The notes under the pieces are model-generated. The model made no database searches. It saw only the letters and a list, made by a program, of their open reading frames with translations, and had not been told where the DNA came from. This document shows positions 36,501 to 46,036 of a stretch of DNA of 64,000 nucleotides, one piece after another. Origin of the DNA: Candidatus Nitrosocosmicus franklandus (GTDB lineage: Archaea > Thermoproteota > Nitrososphaeria > Nitrososphaerales > Nitrososphaeraceae); contig NZ_LR216287.1 in the NCBI RefSeq assembly GCF_900696045.1, positions 1,965,854 to 2,029,853 of the forward strand. Direction: 5' to 3'. The position numbers and the translations under genes were made by a program. The stretch's first letter is position 1. The number at the start of each line of letters is the position of its first letter.

Positions 36501-36866
36501 GTGAATGTAGAAAATTTCCCTTTTGAAAATGCATCTTATATTAACTTGGAAACCTACCGAAAGAATAAACAAGGTGTTAGGACTCCAGTCTGGTTTGTGA
36601 GTAAAAATGATAATATCTATGTAGTAACTCGAGAGAATACAGGTAAAGTAAAACGGATCCGAAATAATAATGAGGTCAAAATTGCAAAATGTGATTTTAG
36701 AGGGAAAGTTAAGGGACCGTGGATAACAGCAAGGGCACATATAATTGAGCAGGAAAGTAAGGAAATTCTGGAGTTGAGGAATAAGAAATATGGATTCAAA
36801 GCCAAACTTGCTAATTTATTTACCCTTACCAAAGGAAATTATGTCGTTATTGCTATACAAATTTAG
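36501..36866 (+). CDS. PPOX-class flavin/F420-dependent oxidoreductase
   Basis: A 121-residue split beta-barrel protein from a GTG start. YINLETYRKNKQGVRTPVWFV and NIYVVTRENTGKVKRIRNN match the PPOX/pyridoxamine phosphate oxidase-like family that uses F420 or FMN; VKIAKCDFRGKVKGPWITARA follows the same fold. Substrate unknown. The F420 link is supported by the NpdG-like gene at 3.3 kb. Start chosen by family alignment of the first strand. Confidence 0.8.
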   Translation: MNVENFPFENASYINLETYRKNKQGVRTPVWFVSKNDNIYVVTRENTGKVKRIRNNNEVKIAKCDFRGKVKGPWITARAHIIEQESKEILELRNKKYGFKAKLANLFTLTKGNYVVIAIQI

Positions 36867-37051
36867 ATATATTTCTCACCTGCTCTTTCCAAAACATGTA
36901 ATCCTGTCCTCACAGATATGTTTATTACATAGTATCGTCCCATTTAGCTCAAATTCTAGTTGTGATTGCTCAGTTTTCTTCAAAGAGCAGCAACAAGGGT
37001 ATAATATGTCTTAAGAACAACAAAAATTAAATATCATTATTAAGTAGCTAA

Positions 37052-37405
37052 TTCATATCCGAATTTAAAAAAGAAAAATCAACAAGTTCAAAGAAAAATA
37101 AGATCGAATCCTTTTCCTTAGAAGATGATAACTCATTTGGTGATTTATTAAAACGGCTTGATGAAGATGAATTAAAGATAACGGTACAACTTTATGTGAT
37201 TAAGAGAGGAAAAAGAGTAACACAAATCAAAGGATTTACAGACCAAAATCAAATGGAGTCTATTGCTCACGAGTTAAAAAAAACTATTGGCACAGGTGGA
37301 ACCGCTAAGAATGGCATAATTGTACTGCAAGGTGACCATCGATCAAAAGTCACTGAATTTCTATTATCAAAGGGATTTTCCGAAGAAGCCATAGAAGTAA
37401 TTTAG
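37052..37405 (+). CDS. Translation initiation factor aIF1 (SUI1); no canonical start
   Basis: The C-terminal 69 codons from a GTG at 37196 form most of a SUI1 domain (KRGKRVTQIKGF, TGGTAKNGIIVLQGDHRSKVTEFL). The same frame continues upstream with protein-like sequence SFGDLLKRLDEDELKITVQLYV that supplies the first beta-strand and the usual acidic N-terminus. It stays open back to a TAA at 37049-37051 and contains no ATG, GTG or TTG. Candidate initiators are ATA at 37055 or ATC at 37103. aIF1 promotes scanning or selection of the correct start codon on the small ribosomal subunit. Coordinates show the maximal open frame. Confidence 0.85.
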   Translation, partial: FISEFKKEKSTSSKKNKIESFSLEDDNSFGDLLKRLDEDELKITVQLYVIKRGKRVTQIKGFTDQNQMESIAHELKKTIGTGGTAKNGIIVLQGDHRSKVTEFLLSKGFSEEAIEVI

Positions 37406-37581
37406 GAAAGTTGCAATTGTAGTTAGATTAAGGAAGGGGGTGGTCTGATTCCACTCAGAGTAAAATAGAACATATCGTTTATCTACCCTTTTTGTAAAAT
37501 GATGCCAGTTAACGCGCATACTCGAAAGGTATAGAGGTTTTTTCATGGTATACAAGAATATTCAATATATAGGAAGCTTTA

Positions 37582-38577
37582 TTGATAGATATGCTCGACC
37601 ATTTGTCCATTAAGAGAATTGACTGGCAAAAACCCCGTAAAGAAGGTCTTACTTATATAGTGGATAAATTTCAGGGATTTGATGCTGAGAATTTTAAAAT
37701 AATTTCCTCATTTATTGATATGGTTAAAATTTATGGAGCATTGCCTTTGATGATCACCGATGACCAGTTAGCAAAGCGAATTTCGTTCTATCATCATCAT
37801 GACATTTATGTATCTTTGGGTAGTACTCTTACAGAATTTGCTTTACTGGAAAAGTCTTTTGACACATATGTTGAAGATGCACACCGATTAGGATTTGATA
37901 TAATTGAGATTGGTGAAAATAATATAGATTTAACAACCGAAAGAAAGAGAGAGATAGCCGAAAAGTTAAGATCAAAAGATCTTACTCCTCTTTGGAAAAT
38001 AGGCAAGAAAGATCCAAGAAGACAACTCTCTTTTGATCAGACCGTTGCCAAAATTAATGAAGCTATTGCAGTGGGTGCAGAGAAAATTCTGTTGGAAGGT
38101 AATTTGGGATATGCTGTAAACATTTATGATGAAAAAGGAAATGTTAAATGGAATATAGTAGGTGCAGTAACATCTAAGATCTCTCCAAATCGGATCATTT
38201 TTGAAACTCCTTTGGAGATACAACAGTCGGCTTTGATAGCCGAATTCGGTCAAAGAGTAAATCTCGGTGAAATCAATTTAGAAAATGTTATGTCAATAGA
38301 GTCACAAAGAAAAGGATTTCTGTCTAGATCAAGTTATGGAATATCGAGTATGAAAAAAATTGCAAAAGGTAGTCCCGCCACAAAATTCATATACTATGTT
38401 ATCAAAACTAAGCACTCTCTGGAGCAAAGTGAAATAATAAACATTACAAATCTACCTAGAAGAACAGTTCAGACGGGACTTGAAGAGCTAAAAGAACAGG
38501 GCTTAATCGTCGAGAAAACCAATCTAGATGACATACGAAAAAAAGTTTATCATGTAGTACAGGATGAATGGATATGA
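37582..38577 (+). CDS. ComA-like phosphosulfolactate synthase fused to a winged helix
   Basis: A 331-residue two-domain protein. Residues about 15-250 are ComA-like: PRKEGLTYIVDKFQGFD, YVSLGSTLTEFALLE, LGFDIIEIGENNIDL and KILLEGNLG fit the (2R)-phospho-3-sulfolactate synthase TIM barrel, which adds sulfite to phosphoenolpyruvate in coenzyme M synthesis. Residues about 262-331 form a MarR/TrmB-like winged helix (LEQSEIINITNLPRRTVQTGLEELKEQG by region). Thaumarchaea are not known to make coenzyme M, so the reaction may differ. The fusion suggests a metabolite-sensing regulator or an autoregulated enzyme. Confidence 0.75.
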   Translation: MIDMLDHLSIKRIDWQKPRKEGLTYIVDKFQGFDAENFKIISSFIDMVKIYGALPLMITDDQLAKRISFYHHHDIYVSLGSTLTEFALLEKSFDTYVEDAHRLGFDIIEIGENNIDLTTERKREIAEKLRSKDLTPLWKIGKKDPRRQLSFDQTVAKINEAIAVGAEKILLEGNLGYAVNIYDEKGNVKWNIVGAVTSKISPNRIIFETPLEIQQSALIAEFGQRVNLGEINLENVMSIESQRKGFLSRSSYGISSMKKIAKGSPATKFIYYVIKTKHSLEQSEIINITNLPRRTVQTGLEELKEQGLIVEKTNLDDIRKKVYHVVQDEWI

Positions 38578-38960
38578 CGTTACTAAAAACATATAACGAA
38601 TCTGATCTTACATTATTTTCATCTCATGTGAACAAAACAGCAAGAGTAAGTACTGAAAAGGTTGACCTAATTACAAGTATTATTCAATAACAATTTTATG
38701 GGTGCTAATCTAAAGGCTAAATTTTTAGACTGAATAGTTCGACTTGGTTCAAAAGATATCGAATTAGACTAATAACAAGTTAAATTATATCTGCACCTTC
38801 AGATTTAATTTTTCCTTAATTTTCTGTGTCAGGGGCTCATATTTGATAAACCTAGTCCCTTGTGTAAGATTTCAAGACAGAAAATATCTATATACCATAG
38901 AAGGAATTAGAGGAAAATTTTAATTGTATTGCAACAAATCGGATTCTGTTCGGGGTTTGA
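38578..38960. other. Intergenic spacer
   Basis: No gene, RNA or strong repeat identified. Confidence 0.35.
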
Positions 38961-39254
38961 TTATTGAACTCTAGGATATTGGGTGGGTATGATATACCTC
39001 ATACTAGCAAAGATAGCGAGTAAGTCAATCTTAATCCAAATTTCTGGTTCGTTTGGAACATAGTACACATTGCGATATATGAAGTTCATATTAATGTTAA
39101 ACATTTCGCATTGACAATAGACGTGTCGTTTCTTGATTAGAAAATAATTCAGGGCTTTACTGATACTAAGGATCTTTTTGGTTACTTTGTATGAAAATAA
39201 TGATCCCACATGATCAATATTTGATCTTAGAATATCCATCTTTAGTTGAATCAA
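38961..39254 (-). CDS. Hypothetical protein
   Basis: A 97-residue reading frame from TTG, with an alternative ATG six codons later (MDILRSNIDHVG). The sequence (VTKKILSISKALNYFLIKKRHVYC and later EIWIKIDLLAIFASM, by segment) is plausible for a soluble alpha/beta protein with two nearby cysteines (CQC). No family recognised. It may also be a fragment of an older gene. Confidence 0.4.
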   Translation of the reverse strand: MIQLKMDILRSNIDHVGSLFSYKVTKKILSISKALNYFLIKKRHVYCQCEMFNINMNFIYRNVYYVPNEPEIWIKIDLLAIFASMRYIIPTQYPRVQ

Positions 39255-39577
39255 TGTGAAGATAAAATGATGAATGGTTAATCTAGAGCAAAAGATGATC
39301 TCTCTTTACGAGTCCAATCTGACCTAACTTAACATCAAAGAGGAACTTGAATTTCCTATATGCCTTATTAGTAAAATGTTAGAAAGCTAGGTCAAAGATA
39401 GCAACCTTTTTGGGGTGAAAATTTCGTAATTACAAAAAAATCTATTATTCTGTATGGTTAGGAAGGGAGATGGTCGTTTAACCTTGTACAAATTTTGTTA
39501 TATCTAAGGAAACTTGTAGGAAGATTTTACTGTGTGATTATCACAAAAAACAAAAATAACCTCTTGATAAGATCTTA
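39255..39577. other. Spacer with promoter of the CAP-domain gene
   Basis: No gene seen. It separates divergent genes and should contain both promoters. Confidence 0.35.
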
Positions 39578-40660
39578 ATGTTAGTCATGAATAAATACCA
39601 ACCGTTATTATTAGTTGGTTTATTTTTGATCGTTGTATTAACATTTAACAGTATTATCTTGACATTTGCTTGGAAATCCCTGCTAAAGCTTAGTGATTAT
39701 CGCTATGATTCAAAGAAGCTTGAAGATTTAAGATATTTCGCTTTGTCAAAAATCAATGATGATCGAAAAAAGTATAATCTTCCTCCATTAATTTTGAGTA
39801 ATAACACTGCTGCTCAAATTCATGCAAACGAAATATTGCGTACCAAATCGCTATCTCATTTGACATTGGATGGTTATAAGCCATACATGTTGTATTCCTT
39901 TTATAATGGAACCGGTTACGTCCAACAAAACGTAGGTCAGATCAGTTATGTTCTTGCTAATAATAGTCAAGGCTACTATACAGTGTCCGATCAGTGCTAT
40001 GATGAAACAAAATTCTATTGTCCAGTAATTGATCAATATGATGCAATTAGTAATTTGGAACATTCTATGATGTATAATGATAAACTTTGTTGCAACGATG
40101 GCCACAGAAATAATATCTTAAACAAGTATCACACCCATGTTAGTATTGGTATTGCATACAATGACTACTACTTTGTAATGGTTCAGAATTTTGAAAATCA
40201 TTATCTCGGACCTAACTTCAAAATAATGAAGGAAGATGATGATATCAAACTAGAGGCTAGAATTAGTGATCCAGACAAGTTTGACTTTGTAATTAATCAT
40301 GTTTCGTTCTTTTTAGATGAATTTCCTACTAAACTACATTATGAGAAAAATAGAGACAAAAATAGTTACGATTTTGGTGATTTAAAATTGATGGTGTCTA
40401 AACCTCTACCCTCAGACCTTGAGTATATACAAGAAAAAGAGGGTGATACCTATAAAATAATAGAGGCAAAAAAATGGGAACTAAAAGAAGGTGATATTAA
40501 TCTTGAGTTTCAGATCCCTGAGACATTAGATGTAAAAGATAAAATCCTGACAATGGTAGTGTATGCTCAAACCGTAGATACAGAAGGAGATATTAGCGAT
40601 GAAATTAGTAACGATTATGTGCCTTTGACCTCGTACACTTTTTTTAACTCTCAATCTTGA
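39578..40660 (+). CDS. CAP/SCP-domain secreted or anchored protein
   Basis: A 360-residue protein with an N-terminal signal anchor (about 10-32) and a CAP domain from about 45 to 215. Supporting motifs: INDDRKKYNLPPLILSNN, AAQIHANEILRTKSLSHL, and CNDGHRNNILNKYHTHVSIGIAYND, with histidines at the usual cavity positions. Four cysteines (DQC, FYC, LCC) may form disulfides. The C-terminal 140 residues are beta-rich and have no recognised family. CAP proteins act outside the cell, often binding lipids or other proteins. It differs from the CAP pseudogene at 33 kb. Confidence 0.8.
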   Translation: MLVMNKYQPLLLVGLFLIVVLTFNSIILTFAWKSLLKLSDYRYDSKKLEDLRYFALSKINDDRKKYNLPPLILSNNTAAQIHANEILRTKSLSHLTLDGYKPYMLYSFYNGTGYVQQNVGQISYVLANNSQGYYTVSDQCYDETKFYCPVIDQYDAISNLEHSMMYNDKLCCNDGHRNNILNKYHTHVSIGIAYNDYYFVMVQNFENHYLGPNFKIMKEDDDIKLEARISDPDKFDFVINHVSFFLDEFPTKLHYEKNRDKNSYDFGDLKLMVSKPLPSDLEYIQEKEGDTYKIIEAKKWELKEGDINLEFQIPETLDVKDKILTMVVYAQTVDTEGDISDEISNDYVPLTSYTFFNSQS

Positions 40661-41298
40661 TAGAGAACTAATTTAAAAAAAGGATTAAAAACTGTTACTG
40701 TATACTATAGATGTTTTTCTCATTGTTTCTTAAATATAGTCAAGTGAAAATAAATCTATGACAAACATATAATAATATTTATTCATTCATATTATTTTTT
40801 TGAGATCACAAGAATACTAAGATTTTCACCGTAATATTGAAACAATTCTTAAACATAAACTAACTAGCAACTCGGAGATGTGTATCTCATAATGGGATTT
40901 GTGAGATATTAACCTACCATCTTCATAAACATTAAAATCCATTTCATAACTTCTTGTTGTTCATTATAATAATTTTTCTCCAAATCAACCAATATGTTTT
41001 CCTCTCTATAAACAAGGGGGTAATGAAGGAAAAATGCTATCTACATAATCACTTCAATAGTTATTCATTATTGTAAATCGACGATCTCATACACATTGTA
41101 ATTTTCTCTTCGTGTTATTTTTTTCGTCTCTCATTATCCCATTTAGGAGTTAAGTTTAGGTTTGTATTTTTCCTTATCCTATAGACAAGTGTCATCCAAC
41201 TCGTTGAGTTCTTTGTTATTATTATTTTTTCCTTCCTTCAATAGTCTAAGATAACAAGATATTGGATTTATTTTTTATTTCTTGGTGCTAAATTATAC
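40661..41298. other. Intergenic spacer
   Basis: AT-rich, no gene or RNA recognised. Confidence 0.4.
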
Positions 41299-42055
41299 TT
41301 GAAAAACACTAACCTGCGAGACTATGATTCTTCACAAATTTCATATTGTCAATTTTATAATAATGGTTTGTTTCAATACATGAGTATACCTGATAATAGG
41401 ACTATGAGTGAATTGATGCGTAATATTACCAACTGTGGATTATACCCGAACTTGATCGAAAATATTCACTCATTCAATTTAGATAAGCCTATTAGATTCT
41501 ATAATGATCATTACTGGAGCAAATCTGTACCCTCCTTTGATGATCCTCAATCGAGTTTATTGGTAATTGGATTAACTCCTGCAGTCAATGGCGGCAATAG
41601 GATAGGAGGAATGTCTACAGGTGACAGTCCTGGTCAGTTGCTTATGAAGACTATGTTTGAAACTGGTTTTGCTAATCATCCTGCCAGAGATTCGATTGAT
41701 GATGGATTAGTACTTAGTAGGGCATACGTTACATCTGTTATAAAATGTACACCGCCAAATAATAAATCCACAGCAAACTATTTCCAATTGTTCTATGCAT
41801 ATGAAAAAGGAAATTGATTTGATGTGGGATCCAATAAAAGTTGTTTTAACACTTGGTAAAGTCGCATTTGACACATATTGCAGTATGACTGATACTAATA
41901 GATTAAAATTTAATCGCAGAGATATTTATTTAAACCATCCTGTAAGACTACTAGGGTCTCTTATCATCCTAGTAGAAGAAATACTAATACCGGACTCTTG
42001 GTCTATGTGGATTAAAGTTTTTAATACATCTAGTTCGATCTCTGATAATACTTAA
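41299..42055 (+). pseudogene. Family 5 uracil-DNA glycosylase (UdgB), multiple frameshifts
   Basis: Frame one (to 41817) has the family motif LLVIGLTPAVNGGNRIGGMSTGDSPG and YVTSVIKCTPPNNKST (segments named by position about 87-160). An indel in the A-run GAAAAAGG at about 41805 moves to a second frame with VVLTLGKVAFDTYC and PVRLLGS. A CT-type slip at 41957-41962 moves to a third with the motif YHPSRRNTNTG, then a further shift near 42005 restores MWIKVFN. UdgB removes uracil and hypoxanthine from DNA. With at least three slips the gene is probably dead, unless sequence errors are present. Confidence 0.85.
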
Positions 42056-42547
42056 AATTTTGTTTAATAGCTCATTAAAGTTTCTTTATTTGAAAACGTT
42101 ATATAGTGTAAAGACATCTGTAAACAAAAAAAACATTTAATCCAGATTATCGTTACTTCGCTTACATGAACTGTGAATATTATTTGCGAATTGCATGCAT
42201 GTAACAACTCTGGCGTTTCTTCTTTTGCACAAAATTGACTTATTATATATTGATTTTTACAACATGGGCTTCAAAAATGTTAAACAGAATTTAGTAATAT
42301 AACTGAACGTCAAAATCAATCCATGTTTATATTCTGGCTTTTATTCTGAACATTTGGAGTTAATTTTACATTGAATTAGTTCTCTGTATATATACTAATA
42401 AAGGTAGCAATCATTCGATCAATATATTTAATCAAAATTTTATTCAAAATCTGAATATTTATTTAATATCTCTTTATTTTTTGCTTATTTTTGATTTAAT
42501 TCTCTTGTTTAGGTTTTATATATGTCATTTAATAAAAAAGGATATCC
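42056..42547. other. Intergenic spacer
   Basis: No gene seen; strongly AT-rich toward the histidine kinase promoter. Confidence 0.4.
42513..42522 (+). promoter_or_regulatory. TATA box of the histidine kinase gene
   Basis: GTTTTATATA lies 26-35 bp before the TTG start, compatible with a leaderless or nearly leaderless mRNA. Confidence 0.45.
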
Positions 42548-44827
42548 TTGACCTCAACCAAGTATGACAAGAAGGTAGTATCCAGTCAGAACCTTCACCT
42601 TCGCAAGAATACTCAAATCTTGTATGGCGCTGAGAACGCCGTTGGTAAGGGCGTGGAATTTATGAAAAACACAAAACGTAGAATGGATATTACGTTCGAC
42701 CATAGGGCTCCATCTATTGTAATAAAGATCCCTCAGTATTATGAGGGATATAAGGATATATTATCCCGTGGCGGAAAAATACGCTGTATTACTATCATAA
42801 CCAAAGAGAACTTGGAGTATTGTGAGGAATTAATTAAAATTGTTAGCGAGTTAAGGCATCTGGACGGTCTCAAAGGTGGAATAGCTATAAATGATTCTGA
42901 GTATATGGCAACGACCGTTCTCAAAGAAGCCCAACCTCTAACTGAGGTCATTTATAGTAATGTTGATGAAGTAGTAGAACAAGGTCAATTTATATTTGAT
43001 ACTCTTTGGAAGAATGCCATACCCGCGCAAAGGCGAATTAAAGAATTAAGAGAAGGAATTAAAACACATGAAACAAAATTAATCGAAGAATCATCTGACA
43101 CGGTAATAGAGAATGTAATTTCTAAAATTTTTGTAAACGAAACTGAGATTAACATTTGTACATCTATTGATGGATCAAAGTACGGCAAAGACTATTTAAC
43201 CAAGTTTTTAACATCATCACTACACAATTATGAAATAAACCATCAAAGGAAGATAAGACTTTTAGCCGAGATTAACAGAGATAATTTTGATATAATCAAG
43301 AAGTTACTTGAATTAGGCTTAGAAATCAAACACAGTAAGGACGTGCTTTCTATAAATTATATAGTTACCAAATCTGATTTGGCTGTAGCTATAAAGAGAA
43401 CGGGTGAGAATGTACCAACTGATAGTATACTTTATAGTAATGATCCCTCATACTTGGATCACTTTTCAAAGGTATTTTCAGAATTATGGAAGAATGGCCG
43501 AGACCCCGAACGAATAATAAAATCATTTGAGGATGAAACAGAGCTGTCTTTTATTGAGACAATTGAAGACCCTGAAGAATCGATTAAACTCATAAGAACA
43601 TTAATTACTTCAGCTGAGACTGAAATATTGGGAATTCTGCCTAACTTTAATTCCTTTCTTAGACAGGTTGATGAAGGGATGATGAATTTCATAAAGACTA
43701 TCGCATTATCCAAACCTAATTTGAACATCAGAATTTTGATAGTTGAAGAGGTTAATGATGAAATGTGTAAACAAATAGAATCAATATTTAACCAATACAA
43801 TAATGATACTTCGGGACTAATAGATGTGAATGATATTCAACTTGAGTACCGATTTAAGGATATTGATAACTTTAGATTAAAACTTTTAGATAGCAAGCTT
43901 TTTACGGAAATTGGTTTTTTGATAGTAGACAAGAAAAAGTCTTTGTTGATTGAGTCTAGAAATATACCTTCACTAAATATGTTACAAACAATAGGCTTGT
44001 CCTCATATTCAAATAGTATTAGAATTTCAAAATCTTATGCATCAATATTTGATACCCTTTGGAATCAAGCTGAATTATACGATAAGCTTAAGATTCAAGA
44101 CAGGCTTCAAAAGGAGTTCATAAACATAGCAGCCCATGAATTAAGGAATCCTGTTCAATTGTTGTTAGGCTTTTCGGATATATTAATGAATTCACAGGGA
44201 AGCATTGAATCTTGTGATAAATTTATAGTAACTATTAATCAAAGCACAAAACGGCTCGCAAAATTGATTGATAAGGTCTTAGATGTTACACAACTAGAGA
44301 ATGAGTTATTAATTTTGAATAAAGAGACTTTTGATATAGATCAGCTGTTAATAGATATAGTAAAAGAGTATAATAATAATATTCGTCTCGTAAATAAGAA
44401 ACAAGTGGAAATTGAATATGCTTCGGAAAAACCCGGCGGTAAAAATACTCTTGTTTATTATAAGGAAGATTTTGGAACAGTGCATGCTGATCGAGTAAGA
44501 ATTATCCAAGTTATTATGAATATCCTAGAAAACGCTGTGGAGTTTACTCAAGCTGGAAAAATCCAAATCGAATTATGTCAAAAACCAGATTCTAATGAAC
44601 TATTTCTAAGTATTAAAGACTCTGGGTGTGGGATCGACCCGGAAGTGTTACCTAAGCTTTTCACTAAATTTGTATCGAAATCTAGAAAAGGAACAGGATT
44701 AGGACTTTATATTTCTAGGAAGGTAATTGAAGCACACGGAGGTAAAATTTGGGCAGAGAATTGCTATGATAATTCTAATAACATAACTGGTTCTAGATTT
44801 ACATTTAGCTTACCATACAGAAAATGA
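42548..44827 (+). CDS. Soluble sensor histidine kinase with three repeated input modules
   Basis: A 759-residue kinase from a TTG start without membrane helices. The input region seems to hold three related modules (about 21-180, 190-350 and 355-525), each ending in a phrase like FDTLWKNA, FSELWKNG or FDTLWNQA; modules 1 and 2 share the IYSNVDEVV / LYSNDPSYL pattern. The HisKA box has phospho-acceptor H530 in NIAAHELRNPVQ; the ATPase domain has MNILENAVEFT, DSGCGIDPE and GTGLGLYISRKVIEAHGG. The input modules are of a type common in Nitrososphaerales kinases, with unknown ligand. No response regulator is adjacent. Confidence 0.88.
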   Translation: MTSTKYDKKVVSSQNLHLRKNTQILYGAENAVGKGVEFMKNTKRRMDITFDHRAPSIVIKIPQYYEGYKDILSRGGKIRCITIITKENLEYCEELIKIVSELRHLDGLKGGIAINDSEYMATTVLKEAQPLTEVIYSNVDEVVEQGQFIFDTLWKNAIPAQRRIKELREGIKTHETKLIEESSDTVIENVISKIFVNETEINICTSIDGSKYGKDYLTKFLTSSLHNYEINHQRKIRLLAEINRDNFDIIKKLLELGLEIKHSKDVLSINYIVTKSDLAVAIKRTGENVPTDSILYSNDPSYLDHFSKVFSELWKNGRDPERIIKSFEDETELSFIETIEDPEESIKLIRTLITSAETEILGILPNFNSFLRQVDEGMMNFIKTIALSKPNLNIRILIVEEVNDEMCKQIESIFNQYNNDTSGLIDVNDIQLEYRFKDIDNFRLKLLDSKLFTEIGFLIVDKKKSLLIESRNIPSLNMLQTIGLSSYSNSIRISKSYASIFDTLWNQAELYDKLKIQDRLQKEFINIAAHELRNPVQLLLGFSDILMNSQGSIESCDKFIVTINQSTKRLAKLIDKVLDVTQLENELLILNKETFDIDQLLIDIVKEYNNNIRLVNKKQVEIEYASEKPGGKNTLVYYKEDFGTVHADRVRIIQVIMNILENAVEFTQAGKIQIELCQKPDSNELFLSIKDSGCGIDPEVLPKLFTKFVSKSRKGTGLGLYISRKVIEAHGGKIWAENCYDNSNNITGSRFTFSLPYRK

Positions 44828-45028
44828 TTATACTCATTTGATAATGGTTTTACATTGAGTACAAAAATATATTATTATAGATTAATTTATGCGATTGTTA
44901 AAACAGGCTATGTTTGTCCAAACAAAGATTCTTTTTTATAACGTTTATCTAGGCCAAAGCTTTTTGGGTTCTCTTGTCAAAGTGGCTTTCAAGACCTGAT
45001 TTATTGAATTTGTGATATTGTTATCATT

Positions 45029-46036
45029 TCACAAGTCGTTTTTTAGGACTATTCTGTACCTTGCTTTTCCTTTTTCCAAATGATTCAAAGCTTCGTTTAT
45101 TTTAGACAATGGAAATTCCTCTGTAATGGGTTTGATCCTATGACGTTGACAGAACTCTAGCATTTTTAAAATGACTGCAGGACCGCCAGTCGGAGAACCT
45201 CCTATTGATCTCTCTTGCGAAATAAAAGGAAAAACTGTAGCCTTCATCTGATCGACTGCACCGACTATATGCATTTTACCCCCTGGTGCTAATGTACTAA
45301 TATATGAATCCCAATCTATGTCTGCATTGGTAGTAACTATGATCAGATCAAATGCATTTGTAAATGCTTTCATATCTTTTATGCTATTGGAGTTAACAAA
45401 GTGATTCGCACCTAATTTTTTTGCTTCGTCCTCTTTTTCAGGATTAGTGGAAAAAGCAGTGATGTCGCATCCCCATGCTCTCAAAAACAATAACGCCAAA
45501 TGTCCCAATCCTCCTATGCCTACAACTGCTACGTGGTTGGTAGAATTAATATTGTTTTGAATTATGGGATTGAAAACAGTGATGCCTCCACAAAAAAGAG
45601 GTCCCGCTGATTTATAGTCCAGATTATCAGGCAGGGGGAATGCCCATAATCCTTGACACCGAACTTTGTTAGCAAATCCGCCATGCCTTTCTACTATTAC
45701 ATCTTCTCCGTTTGGACATCGATTATGATAACCACTTAAACACTGTAAGCAAGTTTGACATGACCTGGACCTCCATCCTACCCCCACTCTTTGACCTTTT
45801 TTTAAATGCGTCACCATACTACCCACTTTTGATACCTTACCAATAATTTCATGACCCGGGACGAATGGATATTTTGTCATCTTCCAATCATTCTTTAACA
45901 TATGTAAATCACTGCGACAAATACCACAATATTCAACGTCTATGTCAACCTCATCTGGTTTAAGTGGCCCCAATTCATACTGGAAAGATTCGAGCCTTAA
46001 ACCAGGTTTTTTAGCAACGTACGCCTTGACTATCAT
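45029..46036 (-). CDS. Zinc alcohol dehydrogenase (CAD/YahK-like)
   Basis: I choose the ATG at 46036 (MIVKAYVAKKPG) because the 25 residues before it look unlike the family start. The 335-residue protein has the catalytic zinc site CGICRSDLHM...GHEIIG, the structural zinc cysteines in SCQTCLQCLSGYHNRC, and the NAD(P) motif GIGGLGHLALLFLRAWG. It oxidises or reduces alcohols/aldehydes with NADP; the pattern fits cinnamyl-alcohol-dehydrogenase-like enzymes. Substrate in this organism unknown. Confidence 0.88.
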   Translation of the reverse strand: MIVKAYVAKKPGLRLESFQYELGPLKPDEVDIDVEYCGICRSDLHMLKNDWKMTKYPFVPGHEIIGKVSKVGSMVTHLKKGQRVGVGWRSRSCQTCLQCLSGYHNRCPNGEDVIVERHGGFANKVRCQGLWAFPLPDNLDYKSAGPLFCGGITVFNPIIQNNINSTNHVAVVGIGGLGHLALLFLRAWGCDITAFSTNPEKEDEAKKLGANHFVNSNSIKDMKAFTNAFDLIIVTTNADIDWDSYISTLAPGGKMHIVGAVDQMKATVFPFISQERSIGGSPTGGPAVILKMLEFCQRHRIKPITEEFPLSKINEALNHLEKGKARYRIVLKNDL

